NCBI GenBank assembly: GCA_900155495.1
Contig: FTLJ01000435.1
Span: 36,292 to 100,291 of the forward strand
Reading direction: 5' to 3'
Length of the DNA: 64,000 nt
Origin: Porogramme epimiltina
Lineage: Eukaryota > Basidiomycota > Agaricomycetes > Polyporales > Polyporaceae
Part shown: one piece after another, positions 1 to 11,200 of the stretch
Layout: every line of letters starts with the position of its first letter
How positions within the stretch are numbered: the stretch's first letter is position 1
Made by a program: the position numbers and the translations under genes
The notes under the pieces: generated by a model
Databases searched by the model: none
Seen by the model: the letters and a program-made list of their open reading frames with translations, nothing else
Told to the model about the DNA's origin: nothing

Positions 1-467
1 ATGTTGAAAATGGATGTTGCGATTGCGAGTGTCCGCCTGCGCGTGGACAGAGCATTCCGAAGCTTCTGGACCCGCTCGCGCACTGTGTCGGATGGATGGA
101 AATGAGGACGAGAAAGGGGAAAAAGTTAGATAGCATACTCACGACTGTCGTTCGTCGATCTCAGAGAGTTTACGCCGTCCCAGATTTCCTGCACGCTCTC
201 TTCCCTTCCCTTGAGTTCGGCGCGCCTGAGCCTGGCAGGCTCTATGATCGTACTAAGGGATTTCTCCGCAGAGGCGATGTGAGCATCTCGGTCCGCCGAA
301 GCATGCTGGGCCTGCAGACGATAGGAAAGCAAGCTAAAACGAGGTGTATTTTGAAACAATATTAGAGACAGGATCGAAAAGGTCCTAAGAGAGAATACTG
401 ACTGCTGTCTCAGACAATTCTCGCAGTAGAATTGGCGTTGCCTGAGTTCACAGTTCTGGCACTCCAT
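1..467 (-). CDS. Atg14/UVRAG (Vps38)-type subunit of the class III PI3-kinase complex, N-terminal part
   Basis: Partial gene cut by the left window edge. Exons on the minus strand: 467-403, 333-143 and 82-1 (continuing outside); introns of 69 and 60 nt with GTCAGT and GTGAGT donors. Splicing keeps frame throughout. The protein opens with a compact cysteine-rich segment (CQNC near residue 3, then YCENC near residue 14), as in fungal Atg14 and UVRAG-like proteins, followed by a charged helical stretch (for example LRERVQKLRNAL) that looks like the start of the family coiled coil. Proteins of this family join Vps34, Vps15 and Vps30/Beclin and direct PI3P synthesis either to the autophagosome site (Atg14) or to endosomes (Vps38/UVRAG). 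The two cannot be separated from this fragment, so no symbol is given. Start chosen at the ATG directly before the first cysteine pair. Confidence 0.75.
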
Positions 468-869
468 CCACCATCCCCAGATTACGTTTTCGACTTGGAG
501 AAGCAGAGGAGAGTTGGGAGAGACTTTGTGGTGTCTTTAGAGGAGCGCAGGGATGAAGAATGGTAGGGATGAGAGGTGCAGAGAGAGATGTTGACGGTCA
601 AGAGGCCCGAGGGGCGTACCTCGGATGCTAAGGAGACGTCCATGACGCGCAGCGCTCACGTGACTTGGACCCGAAGCAAGTAGGCTCGTTCAGATGCTCA
701 TTTACAATACGCGCTTTCCGTTGCGGGAGGTGTTTTTTCTTTGCAATGTGAGGGCATTCGTGTGGTTCATATATTATTTTATACGTCCTACCCAAAATGC
801 TAAATAGGTTCGACTCCTGCTGCTCGTTGGGCAAGTAGGCGCGCATGAGCCGTATTGAGCAGCGATAAT
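468..869. other. Intergenic, no gene seen
   Basis: About 400 bases between the divergent Atg14/UVRAG-type gene and the first protease unit. It should carry the promoter of the minus-strand gene. I see no coding region with family similarity and no clear TATA box. Confidence 0.4.
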
Positions 870-2900
870 TGAGCGCCCCTCTTGACTTGTTCTGCCACCT
901 CCTTTTTCATCGTACCTTTAAGTGCGTCCTGTTGCTTTTCGAGGCTCTGTTCACGTTCTGACCCCTCTGTTCTCTTATCTAGTGTCCCTCACACAGAGTT
1001 ACCTTCCTACTCGTACCAATTGCCATCAGGAAGGTCCTGTTCAACCTCCTTCCTGATCTCTCCACCTCGTCCCAGCAGAGTGGACCCCCGCACTCCCTAC
1101 GTCCCCACCGACACCGAGGCCCGGTGTTACTACTATGGCCTGCCGTCTAAGCCTCGCCTCGTTGCTCGCCCTAGCTGCGATACCTGGATAAAGCCAACAG
1201 GCCTTGAGGCTTACCTTGACCCGAAAGAGCTGGTACCTCTAGGCTCGCATACACTCGATGGCTTCTGGGAGAAGACGGTCGGTCCCGCCATGGCTGAATA
1301 TATGATCAACAAGGGCATCAAGTGGAATACTATGACGCCCCTTCGCATTAGCAAAGTCGGCGATCCTTCCCCTCCTGCCGTCGTCCTCATAGGAGTCAAC
1401 CCTGGCTCTCTCAGCTCCGAGGTCGGGATCGAAGTTGCCACCCATTGCCGCTCTATCCTCGTCGACCACGGAATTATAGATGTCCACGTCGAGCTACTGG
1501 AGTCCAAGGCCCATTTCTACGCCGCCTTGTATGCGCCCAAGCCCATCTTTAGCCCCATTGTCCGCATCGTCGAACCATTCTCTACATCCCTCGGCATCCC
1601 GATCTGTAACGCGAACATTCCCCACTACGAGGGGACTGCAGGCTTCTTCTTCACCGACAGCGCAAAGCCTGGGAGGCTCTTCATGCTTACCGCTAGACAT
1701 GTCTTGTTTCACCCCGACGAAGTGGCGAACGAGAAGTACGAGTACACGGAGAACACCGGCGCGCCAAAGGTGAAGGTCGTTCTTCTGGGGCAGGCTGCAT
1801 TCAGAGCTCGCATTCAAGAGATCGAGAGTCAGATTGAGGACTTGACGATGATGTCGGAGGACCTCACGACGCGCTTGGAGTTAGCGTTGGCGGGCAAGAT
1901 TGAAGACGAGAACGAGGCTGAGAAGGAACAGGAGGTAGTTGAGCGCAGAATGAAGGAGACAGAAGAGGCTATCAAGGCTTCCAAGTCGTTTCTGGCCGAT
2001 ATTCGCAGGGACTGGCACGACGAGGAGAACCGCGCTATCGGACACGCTGTGTTGTCGCCCCCCATCAGCTTCAACGTCGGGAACGACGGCGCTACAGAAG
2101 ATTGGGCTGTGGTCGAGGTGGATGCCGCCAAGGTCACGGCGTCGAACTTCATTGGAAACGTGATGGACCTCCGCTCCGTCGACGACCGCACCCTGAACAA
2201 GTGGACGTACCCTCACCCCACCAACCTGCGCTCATTCCGACGCCCCGCCAACCATCTCCTCCCTCTCCACGGGATCGTCTCGGACCAGGAGATGTGCAGG
2301 CCTCCCTCGGCGACCGAGGACCAGGACGGGGACCCGGTCATCATGGTCCTCAAGAACGGCAACAAGTCCGGTCTAACGGCCGGCCGCCTCAACACAGTCC
2401 GTTCCTTCGTCCGACGTCACATCAAGAATGAGCTCGGCCAGGTGTCGAGGGAGGTTGCCGTTCTTCCTTGCAGCTCTAAGTCTGGTCCGTTTTCCGAGGC
2501 TGGTGATTCCGGTTCCGTCGTTGTCGACACCAAGGGTCGCGTCTGCGGCATCCTCACTGGCGGCGACGGAGCCAACGAAGACTCGGACGTTGCTTTTGTC
2601 ACCTCCATCAACTTCCTCCTCCAACGCCTCCACGAGTTCGGCATTGATGCCAACATCTTCCCCACGCCGGCTGATCTCTGAACACGGTTCTCCTCCGGGT
2701 CCGCTTAGCCGCATCGTTTCTTCTCCATGCCTTTTCTCTAACTCGTCGTCAGCTAGACAGCCTAGAGTAGTTATTGGATATTTCCCCATACGGTACCGGG
2801 TCTCGGGCTGATGTGGCTTCCCTCATGCTGCGCTATGCCTTTCGTCGTCTTGTGTCACTTGATCTCTTACGTTGTACAGTACATACATGCATTCAATATG
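870..2900 (+). repeat. Tandem duplication, unit A (protease gene plus its flanks)
   Basis: This stretch matches 3640-5700 in the same orientation. Similarity covers about 210 bases of 5' leader, the whole coding region, and about 220 bases after the stop codon, then fades into unrelated sequence. The duplication therefore copied a complete gene with promoter-proximal and 3' flanking DNA. Both copies carry many substitutions plus small indels, so the event is not very recent. Boundaries were judged by eye. Confidence 0.8.
1080..2681 (+). CDS. Trypsin-like serine protease family protein, copy A, start codon lost
   Basis: Intronless frame of 533 codons aligning along its whole length with the downstream copy. 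The chymotrypsin-fold triad is visible: LTARHV (His), EDWAVVEVD (Asp) and GDSGSVVVD (Ser). A charged helical insert lies between His and Asp. The codon matching the ATG of copy B (at 1080) reads GTG here, and the frame runs open upstream to about 882 without any ATG; the leader is homologous to the untranslated leader of copy B. The first in-frame ATG is at 1290, which would remove about 70 residues but keep the triad. It may therefore be translated from a non-ATG codon, from 1290, from an unseen upstream exon, or be a young pseudogene. The rest of the frame is intact, which argues that any decay is recent. Substrate and location are unknown; no signal peptide is seen. Confidence 0.7.
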   Translation: MDPRTPYVPTDTEARCYYYGLPSKPRLVARPSCDTWIKPTGLEAYLDPKELVPLGSHTLDGFWEKTVGPAMAEYMINKGIKWNTMTPLRISKVGDPSPPAVVLIGVNPGSLSSEVGIEVATHCRSILVDHGIIDVHVELLESKAHFYAALYAPKPIFSPIVRIVEPFSTSLGIPICNANIPHYEGTAGFFFTDSAKPGRLFMLTARHVLFHPDEVANEKYEYTENTGAPKVKVVLLGQAAFRARIQEIESQIEDLTMMSEDLTTRLELALAGKIEDENEAEKEQEVVERRMKETEEAIKASKSFLADIRRDWHDEENRAIGHAVLSPPISFNVGNDGATEDWAVVEVDAAKVTASNFIGNVMDLRSVDDRTLNKWTYPHPTNLRSFRRPANHLLPLHGIVSDQEMCRPPSATEDQDGDPVIMVLKNGNKSGLTAGRLNTVRSFVRRHIKNELGQVSREVAVLPCSSKSGPFSEAGDSGSVVVDTKGRVCGILTGGDGANEDSDVAFVTSINFLLQRLHEFGIDANIFPTPADL

Positions 2901-3639
2901 CGGAGTATAAAATAACATCCTCGTCTCGTGTGAAGTTCTTTGACCAAAACTTGCTATCCGACTAGGAAGCGTCGCGTTAGCGAGCAAGTTCACTGCTCAA
3001 GGTCGATCACCACCATAGCTGTGACCCTTCCCCCTAAGGCAGTTCACCACGGAGCACGTCAAGCTCCACTTAGACGGAGGTCTGGTGCATTCACGAGAAC
3101 GCGTGCATGATGTGCGCAGGCATCTGGATGGGCGCGTGGCGGAGCATCTCAACGCCCGCGCTCGCCGGGCTCTTGCGGTGCCCGGACAGCTGGACGAACG
3201 CCCGCCCAGAGTGCGAGGACGACTTCGCGCATGGGCGCACGCTTGGGCATGGCATCGAGGGCCGCCCGGCTCGGGGAGGAATACCGTGGCGGGACGTAGG
3301 TACTTGTGCGGAGAGGATGGAAGGTCCTTGTAGGACTTATCCTTGGCGTTGGTTGGCGGTGGATCTCCATACGGGGCCTGTGACGCATCATGTCGTCCTT
3401 TTTGGATGTAGGATGACTGTGTCCCTGTATATGTCTGTGAGCGGTGGGGTGAACGAAGCTACTTTGTAAAATCGGAACCAGCGGGGTCGTCCCCGCGGTA
3501 CCCAACAAGTCAACCTGGGGTCTGGCTAGTCTCGTGACCAGACGTTCGCAGCTTGAAGCGGAAACGAAAAATCGGTATAGCGGGTTGCCCTAATTTCACA
3601 TTCCGATGATCCCTCGCTTACCGACTGGTCTCGAGTCTA
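2901..3639. other. Spacer between the two protease units
   Basis: About 740 bases separating the duplicated units. Frames of 80-120 codons are open on both strands around 3085-3510, but none shows a recognisable domain and they overlap each other in a GC-rich patch, so none is called as a gene. Confidence 0.4.
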
Positions 3640-5700
3640 GAGCGCCCCTCTTGGCTTATTCTGCGGCCTGCCACCCCCTTTTTCATTGTGCCTTCAAGTG
3701 CGTCCCGTTTCTTTTTAAGTCTCTGTTCATATTCTGACCCAATCCACCACCACCGCTGTTCTCTTATCCAGTGTCTCTCACACAGGCTTACCTTCCTAGT
3801 CGTACCAATTACCATCGGAAAGGCCCTGTTCAACTCCCTTCCTGATCTCTCCCGGACCTCGTCCTCAGCATGGACCCTCGCACTCCCTACGTCCCCACCG
3901 ACACCGAGGCCCGATGTTACTACTACGGGCTGACGTCCAGGCCTCGCCTCGTTGCTCGCTCTAGCTGTGACCTCTGGGAGAGGCCGACGGGCCTTGAGGC
4001 TTACCTTGACCCGAAGGATCTGGTACCTCTAGGCCCGCATGCTCTCGATGATCTCTGGGAGAAGACGGTTGGTCCCGCAATGGCTGAATATATGATCAAC
4101 AAGGGCGTCCAGTGGAATACTATGACACCCCTTCGCATGGGCAAATTTGGCGATCCTTCCCCTCCTGCCGTCGTCCTCATAGGAGTCAACCCTGGCTCTC
4201 TCAGCTCCGAGGTCGGGATCGAAGTTGCTATCCATTGCCGCTCTATCCTCGTCGACCACGGAATTCTAGATGTCCACGTCGAGCTACGGGAGTCCAAAGC
4301 CCACTTCGACGCCGCCCTGTATGCGCCCAAGCGCACATCCAGCCCTATTGCCCGCGTCGTCGGACCATTCTCTACCTCCCTGGGCATCCCAATCTGTAAC
4401 GCGAACACCCCCCACTACGAGGGGACTGCAGGCTTTTTCTTCACGGACAGCGCGAAGCCTGGGAAGCTCTTCATGCTTACTGCTAGACATGTCTTGTTTC
4501 ACCCCGACGAAGTGGCGAACGAGAAGTACGAGTACAAGGAGAATAGCGGCGCGTCAAAGGTGAAGGTCATTCTCCTTGGGCAGGCCGCATTCAGAGCGCG
4601 CGTCGAAAATATCGAGAAAGAGATTGGCTACTTGACGATGGAGTCGGAGAGCCTCACGACGTACTTGGAGTCAGTGTTAGCGGGCAAGATTAGAGACGAG
4701 AACGAGGCTAAGAAGGAACGGGAGGTAGTTGAGCGCAGAATGAAGGAGACAGAAGAGGCTATCGAGGCTTCCAACTCGTTCCTGGCCGATATTCGCAGGG
4801 ACTGGGAGGACGAGGAGAACCGCGTCATCGGACACGTCGTGTTGTCGCCCCCCATCAGCTTCAATGTCGGCGACGACGGCGCCACCGAAGATTGGGCTGT
4901 GGTCGAGGTAGATGCCACCAAGGTCACGGCGTCGAACTTCATTGGAAACGTGATAGACCTCTGTTCCGTCGATGACCGCACCCTGATGAAGTGGATGCGT
5001 CCTGGCTTCACCAACCTGCACTCGTTCGCGGACTTCCCCATCGACGGTCTCCTCCCCCTCCGTGACGGCGTCGTCTCGGACCAGGAGATGCGCCGGCCTC
5101 CCTCGGCGGCCGAGGGCCAGGACGGGCACCCGGTCATTATGGTCCTCAAGAACGGCAACAAGTCTGGTCTGACGGTCGGCCGCCTCAACACGATCCGTTC
5201 CCTCGTCCGACGTTACTTCAAGAACGAGCTCGGCGAGGTGTCGAAGGAGGTTGCCGTTCTTCCTCGCTCTAAGTTTAGTTTGTTTTCCGAGGGTGGAGAT
5301 TCCGGTTCTGTCGTTGTCGACACCAAGGGTCGCGTCTGCGGCATCCTCACTGGCAGCAACAGAGCCACCGAAGACTCGGACATTGCTTTTGTCACCTCTA
5401 TCAACTTCCTCCTCCAACGCCTTCACGAGTTCGGCATTGAGGCCAACATCTTCCCCATGCCGGCTGATCTCTGAACACGGTTCTCCTCTAGGTCCGCATA
5501 ACCACATCGTTTCTTCTCCATGCCTTTTCTCTAACTCGCCATCAGCTAGACAGCCTAGAGTAGATACCGGACACTTTTGTCATGCGGTACCGGGTCTCGG
5601 GCTGGTCGGAACGTGGCTCCCCTCATCTACGCTATGCCTTTCGTAGTCTTGTATTACTTGATCTCTTACGTCGTACAGTGCATACACACTCGATATGTAG
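3640..5700 (+). repeat. Tandem duplication, unit B
   Basis: Second copy of the unit at 870-2900. The leader, coding region and 3' flank are all recognisable; for example the segment around the stop codon, and an identical TACCGGGTCTCGGGCTG about 110 bases beyond it, occur in both units. Unit B keeps the ATG that unit A has lost. Confidence 0.8.
3870..5474 (+). CDS. Trypsin-like serine protease family protein, copy B (intact)
   Basis: Single-exon gene of 534 codons, start ATG at 3870. Residues 1-170 form a conserved N-terminal region of unknown role. The protease domain starts near 180: His207 in LTARHV, Asp341 in TEDWAVVEVD and Ser478 in GGDSGS make a plausible catalytic triad, and the DTKGRVCGILTG strand after the serine fits the trypsin fold. 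Between His and Asp, about residues 240-312 are rich in Glu, Lys and Arg with heptad-like spacing and are probably a coiled coil, an unusual insertion for a trypsin-like fold. There is no signal peptide or membrane segment, so an intracellular role is likelier than secretion. Substrate and pathway are unknown; catalytic activity is inferred only from the triad. Confidence 0.85.
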   Translation: MDPRTPYVPTDTEARCYYYGLTSRPRLVARSSCDLWERPTGLEAYLDPKDLVPLGPHALDDLWEKTVGPAMAEYMINKGVQWNTMTPLRMGKFGDPSPPAVVLIGVNPGSLSSEVGIEVAIHCRSILVDHGILDVHVELRESKAHFDAALYAPKRTSSPIARVVGPFSTSLGIPICNANTPHYEGTAGFFFTDSAKPGKLFMLTARHVLFHPDEVANEKYEYKENSGASKVKVILLGQAAFRARVENIEKEIGYLTMESESLTTYLESVLAGKIRDENEAKKEREVVERRMKETEEAIEASNSFLADIRRDWEDEENRVIGHVVLSPPISFNVGDDGATEDWAVVEVDATKVTASNFIGNVIDLCSVDDRTLMKWMRPGFTNLHSFADFPIDGLLPLRDGVVSDQEMRRPPSAAEGQDGHPVIMVLKNGNKSGLTVGRLNTIRSLVRRYFKNELGEVSKEVAVLPRSKFSLFSEGGDSGSVVVDTKGRVCGILTGSNRATEDSDIAFVTSINFLLQRLHEFGIEANIFPMPADL

Positions 5701-7652
5701 CCTAGTAGTATCATTATGTCTAAAGTTCTACCTCGGCGATGCAGCGAAACCAAATACTTTGTACCTTACCACTTTCGTCTAAGTCCAGCTGTAACTCAAC
5801 GAGCACACACGAACTTTAAAGCTGAGTGGCGTCATACAGTCCAGCCCCCTACACCGCCGGGTGAAGTGCCACCTGTGAGACATATGGCACGCTGTGATAT
5901 AGATAAGATATAGATTGGTATATGGTGCCCGTATGATATATAGATTAGTTCCACCTTTGATCGCCTCATCGGGCAGATATGGACTCCGCCTCCTGGACAT
6001 CTGGCTTCCTTCTGGATCCCATATTCCTCCTCCGATACTGCTGCCAGGGCTTTTCCTTATGCCTTCCTTGTGACTCCCCATCGCTCTCCCAGCCAGCTCT
6101 GCTGCGCAGTCACATGACCGCCGGTTGATATGCGAAACTTTGGAAGTTTTCAGCGACGTCCACCTCTTTCCCTCTCACTCTGGTCTCATGTCCTTTCCCT
6201 CTCAAGATCAAAGGTACGCTTTGCCCTTCACATCACTATGTGTACTTACTATGTGCGCAGCTATGCCTATCCCTCAGCAACCTTGCATCGTGCCTCCTCA
6301 GCCTCAACTATTGTCGACACTATCCGTACGTAACAGCCCGTACTTTGTGACGTCTGCGCTCACTAATCACTCGTATACACGCCTCCGGCCTCAACAGCTC
6401 GTCATCCCGCCTCGTTACATGACATTGCCAGCATGTGATCAGGCTTTACCTCGACTACGGTGCGCACCATCTTCTTTATCACACGCACTGATGCCATCGC
6501 CCCTCCCCCACGGCGCACGTCGCTCCCTTACCTCCCCCCTTTCCTTTCCTCATGCCATGCAATTACACCCACTCAAAGCACTTCACACACATCTGGGACA
6601 GGAGTGGCACTGGTCTACGACGATCTTGGAGCTAGGTAAGGAGGGCTATAGAATACTTTTGGAGGGCGGTGTTCTAGGCTACTCGTAGATAGTAAATGGT
6701 GTGCGCTGTCTAAGTCATGTATACATTTTGAATAGCATATTAATTCTATTCTATCGTTCATTCCCAAAAATTGGCAACATTTTTATAGCGCAAACAAGCC
6801 CGCATTCGCCTGAATTACCGCCCACAGTCCTGCCTTGAAGCAGGCACACGTAGACAGATACTGTACAGACACTATGTGGCTACGGCTTGGCTGCATATAT
6901 AGATTCTATATAGCCCTCTGTATGGGGCCCAGCAGTGCTGATGAAATTATGTCTGCGATACGACGCCCCATATGGGAGCCATACGGCGGGCGGTATGGCA
7001 GGCGCCTGCGATGACCATATGTCCCACAACAGGCCGCCGTCCGGCGGTGTAGGGTGCGCAGCCTGTCGATGTGACAGTGCCACCGTCACATTTCCGATGT
7101 CGGTGTCACTCAGCTGTGACGATCTGTCTTCAACCGGCTCCGTCTTCAGCTTCAACCGGCACGGGCGTCGGCATTCTTCTGTTGCAAAGGCTCTTCTGTG
7201 GCAAGAGTGCCGAAACATCACGATAACATACTCCGTACCATAGGTCAGCTTCTAGTATGTGGTAGAGTATCTGCTCACAACTGATGCTGTCCGGCGCTAG
7301 CATTGCTGCGCATATCCATCGAGGAACCACGGTCGCGCCACAGCGCTGCCCACGTACGCCGACCCTTCAAGCTTCAAGGCTGGCTTCAATATCCTAGCTA
7401 CACACCTCGTGCCTGCGCTATACACCGCCGATTGAGTTTGGTATGTTGCGTGTATTTTCCAAGCACACTTCTGGGAGCGTTTACAGCGACACACTGGCAT
7501 GCGTATAGCTGCCCTCAATTTCACGTCGCCCTTCTTCAGATATTCGTCGACGTGTAAGCCAAGGCACAGTCCGGCCTCTGTACATCCACGGCAAACCCTC
7601 TCCCCTAGTCGGGTTTCTCGTGCTAACCAGCCCTGGCCCGCAAAAAAAATTG

Positions 7653-7683
7653 GGGCTCGGATCCAGTAATTTGAACCGAGCCC
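7653..7683. repeat. Short inverted repeat (8-bp arms)
   Basis: Arms GGGCTCGG (7653-7660) and CCGAGCCC (7676-7683) are perfect reverse complements around a 15-base spacer. It could form a small hairpin or mark a binding site or a mobile-element relic; its role is unknown. Confidence 0.45.
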
Positions 7684-7860
7684 GGCCCCGAGCGTCCCTA
7701 CGTCGAGGGCGCACCGATAATCATAAAACGGAAAAGGATCCGGTTTTACAGATCTCGACTCCCAAACACTTATGGTTCTGTCCTTCACGTCACTCTTGAA
7801 CGCGATAAGGACCCCGCATCAACCAAGACCGGAGATCGCCCGGCGGTGGCCTGGAGTGCG

Positions 7861-8122
7861 GGGAATGGCGAAAACCGCGCACTCGGACGCCCGCACAGGG
7901 AGCAGCCACAACTCTGCTTCTTCACGGCATGGTCGGTGTCGGTCGCTGCCCGCGTCGCCTCTAATAGACATAACCCTGGTCCAGACGCGAGTAGTGCCAA
8001 CTTTTTTCAGCGGTCGCATGCCGACAGCAGAGCCCTGCACGCCCAGCAGCCCCAAACCGGCCACTAAGCGCCCTACCATCCAACCTGGGTGGCCATCGCG
8101 CCCCGCAGGGAATGGCGAAAAC
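7861..8122 (+). promoter_or_regulatory. 15-bp direct repeat upstream of the ATPase gene
   Basis: GGGAATGGCGAAAAC occurs at 7861-7875 and again at 8108-8122, both times followed within a few bases by CCGC. The two copies lie about 420 and 160 bases before the ATPase start codon. A regulatory role is only a guess from position and identity. Confidence 0.35.
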
Positions 8123-8215
8123 ACCGCAGGCTCGCTCCCTCCCACTAGCTGTCGCCTCTTGTTGCCCCTGGATCGCAAAATTGTTGTCGAGGTCATTAGG
8201 GCGCCTACACCCCGC

Positions 8216-8223
8216 CATAAAAG
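8216..8223 (+). promoter_or_regulatory. TATA-like element of the ATPase gene
   Basis: CATAAAAG lies 61-68 bases before the ATG at 8284, a normal TATA-to-start distance for a fungal gene with a short leader. Confidence 0.4.
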
Positions 8224-8283
8224 CCTCCCGTCCCACTCAAAATCGACCTTCAGCTGTTTTCTGCCACCGCCCTCCCTCGCGCG

Positions 8284-11200
8284 ATGTCCCCCTCAGGGAA
8301 ATCGTCTTCGTCAACCGCGAGCCCCTCCGCGGGGGCGTCCAAGGACCTCTCAGTGCAGATCCAGTGAGTCCCCGCTTGCCCCTCTCCCCTCGCCTGTACC
8401 CCTTTTTTTTTACCATGGGCGTAGGTACCGCACCCTCTCCATCCACGTCGACACCATGACAGAGGAGAAGCAGAAGGCCGCTTCCTCGAAAACCTCGGAT
8501 CCTGCTTCCGCCATCCGCCAGATTGACGTCCACCGCCTCTCCGTCGACGAAGTCTACACTCGTTTTTCGACGTCTCCAGCGGTCGGTCTCGAGTCTGGCG
8601 CCGTCCAACGCCGTATGAAGGACGCGAAGAACGTGATCTCCTCGCCGCCGACACAGTACTGGAAGAAAGGCCTCAACTACGTCTTCGGAGGGTTCAACTT
8701 CCTCATGTGGATCGCCTTCGTCGTCACCGTGGTACGCATCGACACGATCGTATTTCGCCACTCTTTCGGCTAACCGAAAGACTTTCCTACACATAGCTCT
8801 CATACAGACCGCTAGGCGATCCAGACCCGGCCATCTTCAACCTTGGTGTTGCCATTCTTCTAGTATGTGAACGCGCGTCGCTCGGGCACTCATCTGCCCG
8901 CTCACTCGTCCGTTCATAGCTGCTCGTGATCGTCGTCTCCGCGACGTTCTATGCGCTCGTCGACTGGCACGCCTCCCGGATCATGAACTCGATCAAGACG
9001 CTCATCGCCGAAGAGGCGTCGGTCATCCGCGACGGCCAGCACCAGACCGTGCCCGCCCGCGACCTCGTCGTCGGCGACGTCGTCACGCTCTCCATGGGCG
9101 ACCGCGTCCCGGCAGACCTCCGGTTGGTGCAGGTGTCGAGCGATGTCCGTTTCGACCGCTCCCTCCTGACTGGTGAAAGGTACGATTTTACCCCCCCCCC
9201 CCTCTTTGGTCTGTGATATCCCTTTGCACCGTCCTCATCTCGTGTTCTGCAGCGACATAATCCCGGGAACGCTCGACATCACCTCGGAGAACGCGCTCGA
9301 GACACGCAACCTCGCGCTCACGTCCACGTTCGTCGTCCAGGGCAGCTGCACCGGCGTCGTCTTCGCCATCGGCGACAAGTCCGTCATGGGCCGCATTGTC
9401 GCCATGTCCGGCTCGACGAAGTTCAAGCTCACGACCGTGCAGCGCGAGGTCTGGTTCTTCACGAAGATCGTCTCGACGCTCGCGCTCGGCCTCTTCGCGC
9501 TCTCTCTTATCGTTTGGGCCGCATGGCTCCGCAAGACCTTCCCGGGTTTCGAGACGGCCAGTCAGGCGATCGTGAACTCGATCGGGTGTTTGACGGCATT
9601 CGTCCCTCAGGTGAGCTTATCGCCTTTACGGATCAGGAGGTGCAGGCCTCTCATGCTTTTCGACCTATTTTAGGGTCTTCCCGTGTGTGTCGCACTTTCC
9701 TTGACCATCGTCGCCAAACGCATGGCGAAGCGCAACGTCCTCGTCAAGAACCTCGCGACTATCGAGACCCTCGGTTGCATGTCCGTCCTCTGTTCCGATA
9801 AAACCGGGACACTTACCCTAGGCAAGATGGTAAGTTCGACCCAGGCCCATGCGTCTGCCTTTCCGTCGCTTACCTAAAACCCTAGGCTGTCCAGAACGTC
9901 GCTTTCCTCGACAGGGAATACTCCACAGACCAGATCGACACTCTGTCCACCACCAGCGACGCCTACGCCCCCGCTGCCCTTCGCGCGCTGCACATGATCG
10001 GCCGCCTCTGCAACGGCGCCAAGTTCGACTCCGCCTCCTCACACCTCCCGATCGCCGAGCGCCAAGTCAAGGGCGACGCGACCGACACCGCCGTCCTGCG
10101 CTTCTCCGAGGCCCTCGCCGTCCCCTCCCTCGGGATCGACACCCCCGCGCTGCTCGGTGCATACGACAAGCTGTTCGAGATCCCCTTCAACTCGCGCAAC
10201 AAGTGGATGCTCTCCGCCGTGCAGGCGCGCGCCGACCCCAGCGAGCGCTGGATGCTCGTCAAGGGCGGCCCGGACGTGCTCTTCCCCAAGTGCTCCTCCG
10301 TGACGCGCGCGGACGGCGCCGTTGTGCCGCTCGACGCCGCACACCGCGCCGCGCTGCACAATGCGCAGGAGCGGTGGAGCAGCGCGGGCCAGCGCGTGCT
10401 CGCGCTGTGCCGCCGCGACGTCTCCTCGCTCGTGGGGCTCGCGCCGGGTGTCCCGGCGAACGATGTCGAGGAGCTCATGTACGCGAACCTGTGCGACCTC
10501 ACGCTCGTCGGACTCGTCGGCATCCGCGACCCCCCGCGCGCAGACGTACCTGATGCGATCGGGACGATCCGCCGCGCGGGCGTGAGGGTGTTCATGGTCA
10601 CGGGCGACTTCAAGCTCACCGCGCTCGCGATCGCTCGCCAGGTGCGTATACCGGTGGTTCTTGTGAATGCACTCCTGAACTTACCTTCTCCCCTCCCCTC
10701 GCCAGGTCGGTATCGTCACCCAGGAGAAGGTCGACACGCTCAAGGATCTCCGTGTCTCCGCAAATGCAGGACGCTTCGCCGGGTGCCGCCCCCACCACGT
10801 GAAGCCCGCGCCTGAAGATGGGGACCGGGCGCTTGTGCTCACGGGCGACGACGTCGAGGCGCTCACGCCCGCGGACTGGGACGAGGTCTTAGGTGGGTAC
10901 ACGGAGATCGTGTTCGCGCGGACGACGCCCGAGCAGAAGCTACGCATCGTCGAGGAGACCAAGGCGCGCGGCGACAATACCGTCGCGGTCACGGGCGACG
11001 GCGTGAACGACGCGCCGGCGTTGAAGGCGAGCGACATTGGCGTCGCGATGGGCGCGGGCAGTGATGTCGCGAAGGAGGCTGGTGAGTGACTTGTTGAAGC
11101 AGGCGCGGTGCGTGTGTGTGCTGACGGTCGCGATAGCTGCTATGATCCTGCTCAACAACGACTTGTCGTCTATCGTGGTCGCCATTGAGATGGGCCGCCT

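Larger units (their letters stand above)
5701..8283. other. Long intergenic region, no supported gene
   Basis: About 2.6 kb. A proline-rich open stretch at roughly 6188-6688 has possible splice signals but no recognisable domain. Short palindromic and AT-rich pieces around 5880-5950 and 6890-7000 could be relics of a mobile element, but no terminal repeats or transposase were found. The last 500 bases form the promoter and leader of the P-type ATPase. Confidence 0.4.

Noticed and set aside
882..1079. Upstream extension of protease copy A (66 codons)
   Set aside because: It starts at TTG, not ATG, and is homologous to the untranslated leader of copy B, so it is unlikely to be coding.
3107..3469. 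120-codon frame between the protease copies
   Set aside because: Overlapping frames of similar size are open in other frames and on the other strand; no domain and no conserved start.
6125..6688. 187-codon frame after the protease units
   Set aside because: First codon is TTG; composition is low-complexity Pro/Leu/Ser and no family is recognised.
7772..8455. Long N-terminal extension of the ATPase frame
   Set aside because: The splice from 8363 to 8425 with ATG at 8284 gives the conserved leader; the unspliced frame upstream of 8425 is intron and promoter.
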